Assembly (NCBI GenBank): GCA_040005095.1
Contig: JBDTZN010000060.1
Span: 1-12,071, forward strand
Direction: 5' to 3'
DNA: 12,071 nt
From: UBA5186 sp040005095
Lineage (GTDB): Bacteria > Actinomycetota > Thermoleophilia > Gaiellales > Gaiellaceae
Both the position numbers and the translations under genes were made by a program. Of this stretch, positions 6,730 through 12,071 are shown piece by piece. The notes beneath the pieces are model-generated. The model had not been told where the DNA came from and did not search any database. It saw only the letters and a program-made list of their open reading frames with translations. Positions within the stretch are counted from its first letter, which is position 1. Each line of letters begins with the position of its first letter.

Positions 6730-8615
6730 CAACCTTTGAAGGAGACGATCTTTTTGAGGATCAGCGACCCGAACGCCATCAGGACGAGCATCATCCCGAT
6801 CAGGAAGTGCCCCTTGGCCGTGTGGTAGAGCGGGTCCATGTACATGCGGTTCATCAGGGTGATCGCGCCCGCGATGAAGAACGGCAGGCCGATCAGGACG
6901 TAGGCGGACATGCGGCCCATCGCGGTCAGCGAGCGGATCTTCCTGGTGAACTGCTGCCGCTGGCGAACCGTGTCGGCCACCATGTCGAACAGACCGGCGA
7001 GGCTACCGCCGACCTGGCGCTGAATCGTGACGGCGGTGATCGCGAACTCGAAGTTCTTCGAGCCGACGCGCTCCGACATCTCGAGCAGGGCGTCCTCCAT
7101 CGGCCGGCCGAGCTGGGTGTCGGTCAGGACGCGCCTGAACTCGCCGGCGGCCGGATCCTGGCCCTCGTCGACGAGCGTCTGGATGCCCTGCCGGAAGCTG
7201 TGGCCGGCCTTGAGCGACGCCGCGACAGTGATCAGGAGGTCGGGCAGCTGGTTCTCGAACGCCTTCAGGCGGCTCTTCGCCTTGAAGGAGACGAACCCGT
7301 ACGGCAGGAACGCGCCGACGAGCATCATGATCAGGATGGCCCAACTGGGGAACCTGCCGAGGGCCCCGACAAGCCCGCCGGCGACTCCGGAGCCGACCAT
7401 GATGTAGAAGAGCTCGACCGTGCGGAGCCGGATGTCGGCGCGCTCCAGCAGCTTCTGCGCCGAGCGCCAGTGCTTGAGGTTGCCGAGCGCCCGCTCCGTC
7501 GCGTGGAACAGGCCCGCCGCGGCCGCGAGGCGCTCGCGCTTCCGCGCCTCATTCACGCGGTGGGACGAGGCCGAGACGTGTGGCTCGAGGCGCTCGCGCA
7601 GCCATGCGCGACGCGATCCTGCGATCAGGAGCACGCCCGCGAGCAGCACGAGGCCGCCGACGGCGAGCATGATCGCGAGCGTCCCGCCGATTCCGCCGGC
7701 GGAGACCGGCACGAGCGCCGAGCCGGCGCCCTGCGAGCTGCTCGAGCCGGGAACGTTCAGGTTGGCCGTTGCCGAGCCGAGGCCGGGGAACGACGCCTGG
7801 AGCTCGACGTTCTGTCCCGGCCGTGCGGCCGTGACGTACGTGACCCGCCACGTCCGGGCGAGGTCTGCGGCGATGGAGCCGTAGATCCGACGGAGCGTGT
7901 GGGAGGAGGCCGCGCTGTAGTACGCGCCGCCCGTCTCCCGCGCGATGCGCTGGAGCGGCTCGACGGTGAAGTCCGGCCCGGCGATCGCGATCGGATACAC
8001 CGCGACTCCGGCGCTGCGCGCCGCCTTGATCGCCTTGTCCAGCGAGGCCTTGCTCGAGACGTCCTTGCCGTCGGTGAGCACGATCAGCACTCGCCCGGCC
8101 GATTCCTCGGCGGCGAGCGTCTGCGAGCCGAGGACGATCGCGTCGTAGAGCGCGGTTCCCGACTTGGGATCGACGTTCATCGTCCGAAGCGCGTCGTCCG
8201 CGTCGATCGTCGCCGAGGAGAACTGCGTCAGCCTCACGGGATGCGAGCCGAACGCGATCACCTCGATGCGGTCGGCCGGCGGCTTCGCCGCCACGAACGA
8301 TCGTGCGCCGTTGGCGGCGTCGACGAGCGACTGACCGGCCATCGAGCGCGACCAGTCCACCGCGAGCACGACGCTCTTCGAGCGCCCGAGCGCGGCGGCC
8401 TGGAACCCGGCGACGTCGCGGCCACCCTCCTTGACCTTCGGCGGCCTCGACGAGGGAGCGGGCGTGACGACCGACAGCCTGACGGTCGGGTAGTTGCTCG
8501 CATCCACACCGTGGATCTGGACGCCACCGGACTGGGCGTGACCGCTCGCCGCGAGCGCGGCGAGACTGGCCACCATTCCGGCGGCGAAGAGCGCCAAGCG
8601 GGTGCGGTGATTCAC
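6729..8615 (-). CDS. tadB: Fusion of an exported VWA domain to TadB (T2SSF pilus platform protein)
   Basis: A 628-residue two-part protein. Residues 1-27 look like a signal peptide (MNHRTRLALF, hydrophobic core, SGHA then Q). Residues about 78-262 form a VWA domain with a complete MIDAS metal site: DWSRS (Asp87, Ser89, Ser91), Thr154 in SGTALYD and Asp182 in LTDGKD. A Ser/Gly-rich linker (288-310) leads to a membrane helix at about 311-333. The rest has the length and layout of a normal TadB: helices near 403-420 and 424-441, a cytoplasmic T2SSF domain at about 450-565 (LPDLLITVAASLKAGHSF; IQRQVGGSLAGLFD), and helices at 570-588 and 603-622. TadB and TadC form the inner-membrane platform that CpaF drives. 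The predicted topology puts the VWA domain outside the cell membrane. The GTG start overlaps the cpaF stop by 4 bases (GTGA) and has a G-rich Shine-Dalgarno (GGGGGGA) 7 bases upstream. The reading frame is continuous, so this is not a frameshift product. The domain calls are firm; the role of the VWA part is inferred. Confidence 0.93.
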   Translation of the reverse strand: MNHRTRLALFAAGMVASLAALAASGHAQSGGVQIHGVDASNYPTVRLSVVTPAPSSRPPKVKEGGRDVAGFQAAALGRSKSVVLAVDWSRSMAGQSLVDAANGARSFVAAKPPADRIEVIAFGSHPVRLTQFSSATIDADDALRTMNVDPKSGTALYDAIVLGSQTLAAEESAGRVLIVLTDGKDVSSKASLDKAIKAARSAGVAVYPIAIAGPDFTVEPLQRIARETGGAYYSAASSHTLRRIYGSIAADLARTWRVTYVTAARPGQNVELQASFPGLGSATANLNVPGSSSSQGAGSALVPVSAGGIGGTLAIMLAVGGLVLLAGVLLIAGSRRAWLRERLEPHVSASSHRVNEARKRERLAAAAGLFHATERALGNLKHWRSAQKLLERADIRLRTVELFYIMVGSGVAGGLVGALGRFPSWAILIMMLVGAFLPYGFVSFKAKSRLKAFENQLPDLLITVAASLKAGHSFRQGIQTLVDEGQDPAAGEFRRVLTDTQLGRPMEDALLEMSERVGSKNFEFAITAVTIQRQVGGSLAGLFDMVADTVRQRQQFTRKIRSLTAMGRMSAYVLIGLPFFIAGAITLMNRMYMDPLYHTAKGHFLIGMMLVLMAFGSLILKKIVSFKG

Positions 8616-10057
8616 GAGAACGTCCCCCCGTAGCTCGGCGCGTTGAAGCCCGCCCGGGCCTCGTCGCCTTCGGCGGCGAAGAACGTGGGGGGCAGGACGA
8701 CGCCGTTCGCCGCCATCTTCTCGAGGAAGTGCGGCTTGAGGCCGGTGCAGGTGAGGGGCGCGAGCAAATGCGTACTGCGCCCGGTACCCGCGTGGCCCTC
8801 CTCGTCTGGCGGCTTCGCGATGAAAACGTCCTGCAGCGTGATCACGTCGGACTCCATCCGGAGAACCTCGGTGATGTGCGTCACGCGGCGGGAGCCGTCG
8901 ACGAGGCGCTGGATCTGGACGAGCAGGTCGAACGCGCTCGCGATCTGCTCACGGATCGCGCGGTGTGGAAGCTCCACGCCGGCGGTCATGACGAGCGTCT
9001 CGAGACGCGAGAGAGCATCGCGCGGGGAGTTCGCGTGGATCGTCGTGAGCGAGCCCTCGTGGCCCGTGTTCATCGCCTGGAGCATGTCCAGGGTCTCGGG
9101 GCCTCTGACCTCGCCGACGATGATCCGGTCGGGGCGCATACGCAGCGAGTTCCGGACGAGCTCGCGGATGCGAACCTCGCCCTGGCCCTCGATGTTCGGC
9201 GGGCGGGACTCGAGCGTGATCACGTGCTCCTGCTGGAGCTGGAGCTCGGCCGCGTCCTCGATCGTCAGGATCCGCTCGTCGTGCGGGATGAACGCGGACA
9301 CGGCGTTCAGCATCGTCGTCTTACCGGTGCCGGTACCGCCCGAGATGAGGATGTTCAGCTTCCCCTTCACGCTGGCGGAAAGGAACTGCGCCGCCTTCGC
9401 GGAGATCGAGTTGAACGTGATCAGGTCGTTCATCGTGTACGGGTCACGCGAGAACTTCCGGATCGTCAGCGTCGGGCCCTTGAGCGCCAGCGGCGGGATG
9501 ATCGCGTTGACACGGCTGCCGTCCGGCAGACGGGCGTCGACCATCGGCGAGGACTCGTCGATGCGGCGGCCGACCTGCGAGACGATCTTGTCGATGATGC
9601 GCAACAGGTGCGCGTTGTCGACGAACGAGACGGGCGTGCGCTCGATCTTGCCCTCCCGCTCGATGTAGATCTGATCCGCGGCGTTGACCATCACCTCGGT
9701 GACGGAGTCGTCGCGGAGCAGCGGCTCGAGCGGTCCGTAGCCGAGGATGTCGTCGCTGATGTCGCGGACGAGCTGACGCCGCTCTTCGCGGGTCAGAGGC
9801 GTCCGGTCGAGTGCGAGCTGCTCGGTGACCGCGCGAAGCACCCGGTCCGCCAGATCCTCGGTGGTTTCGCGCTTGAAGAGCTCCGGGCCGAGACGCGCGA
9901 TGCACTCGTGGTGGATCCGCGTCTTCAGCTCGGCATACGGGTCGCCGCCCTGCGCGGCCGCGGCGCTCTCGCCCCCGGGCTTTCCAGCCGGGTGCTCGAG
10001 CGTCGAGGCCGTGGTGCCGGCGCCGTTCGTCCGGTTGATTCGGTCGTGAAGGCCCAT
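8612..10057 (-). CDS. cpaF: CpaF/TadA-type pilus secretion motor ATPase
   Basis: A 481-residue secretion-superfamily (VirB11/GspE-like) ATPase that powers Flp/Tad pilus assembly from the cytoplasmic face. Visible motifs are Walker A SGGTGTGKTT (Lys246), Asp box ILTIEDAAEL (263-272), Walker B RIIVGEVRGPE (Glu316) and His box GHEGSLTTIHAN (332-343). The N-terminal 45 residues are Gly/Ala-rich and probably disordered. The C-terminal tail (CTGLKPHF, then LPPTFF) is normal for CpaF proteins. The frame is open up to 10180, but that extra stretch is Arg-rich and overlaps cpaE. The ATG at 10057 (MGLHDRINR), 2 bases after the cpaE stop with GAAGG 7 bases upstream, is clearly the better start. The stop overlaps the next start (GTGA). 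All catalytic motifs are intact, so it should be an active ATPase. Very sure of the family. Confidence 0.96.
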   Translation of the reverse strand: MGLHDRINRTNGAGTTASTLEHPAGKPGGESAAAAQGGDPYAELKTRIHHECIARLGPELFKRETTEDLADRVLRAVTEQLALDRTPLTREERRQLVRDISDDILGYGPLEPLLRDDSVTEVMVNAADQIYIEREGKIERTPVSFVDNAHLLRIIDKIVSQVGRRIDESSPMVDARLPDGSRVNAIIPPLALKGPTLTIRKFSRDPYTMNDLITFNSISAKAAQFLSASVKGKLNILISGGTGTGKTTMLNAVSAFIPHDERILTIEDAAELQLQQEHVITLESRPPNIEGQGEVRIRELVRNSLRMRPDRIIVGEVRGPETLDMLQAMNTGHEGSLTTIHANSPRDALSRLETLVMTAGVELPHRAIREQIASAFDLLVQIQRLVDGSRRVTHITEVLRMESDVITLQDVFIAKPPDEEGHAGTGRSTHLLAPLTCTGLKPHFLEKMAANGVVLPPTFFAAEGDEARAGFNAPSYGGTFS

Positions 10058-10059
10058 GG

Positions 10060-11244
10060 CTAGGCCTTCGCGAGGAAGCGGCGCTTTTTGCCGGCGTCCT
10101 CCTGTTGGGGGGTCGCGATGATCTTCGCCATCTCGCGGACGGCCTTCGAGAAGTCGGCGCCCGCCTCGGCGAGCACGCACGGGTTCCCGCGGTTGACCGC
10201 GAGCGGAACCGCGCGGTCGGACGGGACCTGGAACCGGACGCGCTGCTCGAGCGCGCTCTCGACTTCCTTCTGCTTCATCCCGACCTTGGTGTTAGCGCGG
10301 TTCAGGACGACCTGAACCTTGTTCGTCGGGAAGGAGAGCAGCTCGAGCGTCTGCAGGCTCAGCCGGACGTTCTTCACCGTCGGCACGTCGAGCGAGCAGA
10401 CCAGGAGCAGGTCGTCGGTCTGGTCGAGCGTCGCCAGCATCGGCCCGTGGAAGAACGGGGACGTGTCGACGACGATCATGTCGTAGGACTCGCGGGCCAC
10501 CTCGAGCAGACGCCCGAGCTTGCCCTCGGTCACGAGCTCCGCGTCCTCGGGCCGAAGCGGCGCGGGGAGGATGTCGAGCCCGGCCGGATGGCGCGCGATG
10601 TAGCCCGCGAGCTTCTCCGAGTCGAGCTCTCCGGGAGCAACGACGAGGTCGTAGATCGTCTTGTCCGGCTCGAGGCCGAGCATGATCGCGGCGTCGCCGA
10701 ACTGGAGGTCGAGGTCGAGGAGCAGCGTGCGCTTCCCCTCGAACTTCGCGAGGGCCGAGGCCAGGTTCGTCGTGATCACCGTCTTGCCCGTCCCGCCCTT
10801 CGGCGAGAACACGGTCACGATGCGGCCCTTCTTGCCGATCGCGGCAGCCTGTGCGCGGCGGCCGGAGTGGCTCGCCTTGCGGACTGCGAAGACGACGTTC
10901 TCCGTCAGCTGCGGGAGCAGCAGGACGTCGGCGATGTCGGCCTCGAGAGCCTGATCGAGCAGCTCGGAGGCTTCACCGGCTGCCAGGATGATCAGCGGTG
11001 CCCGCGTGTGCTCGCGGATCCCGGCGATCTCGTCGTACGGCAGCGCGGCTGCGTTCGTCGCGTGCAGGATGACGTTGAGATGCCCGCCGGCGAGGGCGCC
11101 CGCGGCATCGCGGACCTCCTCGGCCGTCCCGACCAGTTCGAGGTCGGGATGGGAGGCGAGTGCCTCGCACAGCTGCGCGGAGCCCTCGCAAGCGCCCGTC
11201 ACGAAGATGCGGGTCGCCTCGGAACCGTTGTTCTCGTGGCTCAT
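10060..11244 (-). CDS. cpaE: CpaE/TadZ-type pilus localisation ATPase
   Basis: A 394-residue cytoplasmic protein with two parts. Residues about 10-125 resemble a response-regulator receiver fold, but the strand where the phosphoacceptor Asp should sit reads NVILHATN, with His61 in its place, so phosphorylation is unlikely. Residues about 140-375 are a ParA/MinD-like ATPase. It has a deviant Walker A, SPKGGTGKT (signature Lys149, P-loop Lys154), a second motif LLLDLDLQFGD (175-184) and a Walker B strand MIVVDTSP (256-263). This is the architecture of TadZ/CpaE proteins, which place the pilus machine in the cell, often at a pole. The ATG start has a strong AGGAGG Shine-Dalgarno at 11253-11258, inside the last codons of cpaB. 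Its stop is 2 bases before the cpaF start, consistent with one transcript and coupled translation. Confidence 0.93.
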   Translation of the reverse strand: MSHENNGSEATRIFVTGACEGSAQLCEALASHPDLELVGTAEEVRDAAGALAGGHLNVILHATNAAALPYDEIAGIREHTRAPLIILAAGEASELLDQALEADIADVLLLPQLTENVVFAVRKASHSGRRAQAAAIGKKGRIVTVFSPKGGTGKTVITTNLASALAKFEGKRTLLLDLDLQFGDAAIMLGLEPDKTIYDLVVAPGELDSEKLAGYIARHPAGLDILPAPLRPEDAELVTEGKLGRLLEVARESYDMIVVDTSPFFHGPMLATLDQTDDLLLVCSLDVPTVKNVRLSLQTLELLSFPTNKVQVVLNRANTKVGMKQKEVESALEQRVRFQVPSDRAVPLAVNRGNPCVLAEAGADFSKAVREMAKIIATPQQEDAGKKRRFLAKA

Positions 11245-11246
11245 CG

Positions 11247-12047
11247 TTACCGCCTCCTTCCGAGGACGAGCTCGTCGATCTGGTTCGGGTGCAGGCCGTC
11301 TCCGAGGACGGAGCCCACGGTCTCGACGCTCTCCGGACTGTCGGCGGCGTCGATTACTGGGCGGAGCTGCAGCGACCAGTCGCCGTTCTTCATGACGAAG
11401 AAGAGCTTCTGGGCCTGGCTGTCGGTGACCCGCAACAGCGCGGCGAAGCCACCGCTCGGGCCGTTTAGCTTGCTTTCAGTTCCAGGCGCGCTGGGTGCCT
11501 TCAGCACCTCGAGGTCACGCAGGACGACGCGCGTAGCGACGAGCTCGTCCTGGCTCGCCGACGAGTTCGTCGCGCGGAAGTTCACGAACTTGTACTTGAT
11601 GCTCGCGACCAGATCGACGTGGTCATGGGCCTGGAGCGTCCCGGCCAGGAGCTGGTTCGGGTCGCCCTCGATCTGGAACGCGCGCATGTTGCCCTTCAGC
11701 TCGGCGCGAACGCCGGCCTGGGAAACGGGGTTGAACCGCCGGCTGGAGACCTGCTCGCCGGCGTAGACCCACTGGGTCGAGAGCTTGCCGGCGATCTCCG
11801 AGGGGGTGGAGATGGCGCCCGGGACGACCGTGCCCTGCAGCACCTGCTGCGTGGTGAGGAAGTTCCCGGACATGACGTCGGCCGCCGACGTTCCCGGCGG
11901 AATGTCCTTCTTCGCCACGTACACCGAGACGTGCTCCTCGGAGTGCTTGACGTTGTTCTTGTAACTGGTGACATAGAAGCCGGTGAGCAGGGCGGCGATA
12001 ACCGCGAGCACCACTGCAACGGCGATGTTCCTTGCTCGGTAGGTCAT
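11247..12047 (-). CDS. cpaB: CpaB/RcpC-type Tad pilus assembly protein with SAF domain
   Basis: A 266-residue protein of the Flp pilus assembly CpaB (RcpC) family. Residues 7-28 form one N-terminal membrane helix after a short positively charged start (MTYRARN). A SAF-like region at about 39-106 (VYVAKKDIPPGT, then WVYAGEQV) and an RcpC-type region at about 118-232 (LQAHDHVDLVASI) follow. This places the bulk of the protein outside the cytoplasmic membrane. In diderms the family works with the secretin. No secretin gene is seen here, so a cell-wall-side role in a monoderm is inferred. The ATG start is preceded at 9 bases by AAAGGA (12057-12062), which supports it. It is the first Tad gene in the window and its stop lies 2 bases before cpaE. 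The promoter and pilin genes are presumably beyond the right edge. Family call is confident; the exact role is inferred. Confidence 0.9.
   Translation of the reverse strand: MTYRARNIAVAVVLAVIAALLTGFYVTSYKNNVKHSEEHVSVYVAKKDIPPGTSAADVMSGNFLTTQQVLQGTVVPGAISTPSEIAGKLSTQWVYAGEQVSSRRFNPVSQAGVRAELKGNMRAFQIEGDPNQLLAGTLQAHDHVDLVASIKYKFVNFRATNSSASQDELVATRVVLRDLEVLKAPSAPGTESKLNGPSGGFAALLRVTDSQAQKLFFVMKNGDWSLQLRPVIDAADSPESVETVGSVLGDGLHPNQIDELVLGRRR
11253..11258 (-). promoter_or_regulatory. Shine-Dalgarno sequence of cpaE inside the end of cpaB
   Basis: On the minus strand the bases read AGGAGG, followed by CGGTAACG and then the ATG of cpaE. The site overlaps the Arg codons at the end of cpaB. It is the canonical anti-16S match at 8-base spacing and fixes the cpaE start. 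Confidence 0.8.
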
Positions 12048-12071
12048 GAGGCGATGTCCTTTGCTGTGGTG

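Noticed and set aside
6699..8633. A 644-codon open frame on the plus strand opposite the VWA-TadB gene
   Set aside because: It mirrors the real gene. Its product is rich in Arg, Glu, Asp and His with no domain, which is typical of antisense frames in GC-rich DNA.
8729..10063. A 444-codon plus-strand frame opposite cpaF
   Set aside because: It is antisense to a gene with every ATPase motif intact. The translated sequence is Arg/Asp/Val-rich with no family features.
10058..10180. N-terminal extension of CpaF to 10180
   Set aside because: It is an Arg-rich, out-of-frame reading of the end of cpaE. The ATG at 10057 has a Shine-Dalgarno and the usual CpaF N-terminus.
10105..11766. A 553-codon open frame on the plus strand across cpaE and cpaB
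   Set aside because: It runs antisense through two clearly identified genes, has no recognisable motif and shows low-complexity charged composition.

Overview
The window is a high-GC segment in which every credible gene lies on the minus strand, so it reads from the right edge to the left. It holds two back-to-back gene sets that are separated by one short non-coding stretch with a terminator-like hairpin. No RNA genes, mobile elements, CRISPR arrays or origins were seen. The base composition, the tightly overlapping genes, the absence of a secretin or other outer-membrane component, and the combination of a Tad operon with a MoxR/DUF58/DUF4129 cluster point to a Gram-positive, high-GC actinobacterium. 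A Thermoleophilia-like soil lineage is my best guess, but the taxonomy is an inference and not something the sequence proves.

Right part (12047 to 4267), Tad/Flp pilus machinery, in transcription order: CpaB/RcpC (SAF-domain assembly protein); CpaE/TadZ (degenerate receiver domain plus ParA/MinD-type ATPase); CpaF/TadA (secretion motor ATPase); an unusual 628-residue protein joining a secreted von Willebrand A (VWA) domain to TadB; TadC; and a 512-residue, almost entirely coiled-coil protein of unknown function. Gaps are 0 to 2 bases or the genes overlap, so this is very probably one transcript. The pilin, prepilin peptidase and TadE/F-like pseudopilins are not in the window and may lie upstream, beyond the right edge. 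A strong hairpin at the stop codon of the coiled-coil gene appears to end this operon.

Left part (about 4184 to 4), a MoxR-type cluster: a multi-pass membrane protein with a C-terminal DUF4129-like domain; a small two-TM protein of unknown function; a MoxR AAA+ ATPase; a DUF58 protein; and a six-helix membrane protein. Consecutive genes overlap by ATGA or GTGA junctions. The last gene seems to start at a rare ATT codon behind a near-perfect Shine-Dalgarno sequence inside the DUF58 gene. In related clusters a transglutaminase-like membrane protein is a common neighbour; none is visible here and the window ends 3 bases past the last stop.

The most interesting points are the VWA-TadB fusion, which puts a MIDAS-bearing adhesion-type domain outside the membrane as part of the pilus platform; the coiled-coil protein encoded as the last gene of the Tad operon; and the probable ATT start. 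No wholly new system is evident. The novelty, if any, is a Tad pilus variant with extra parts.
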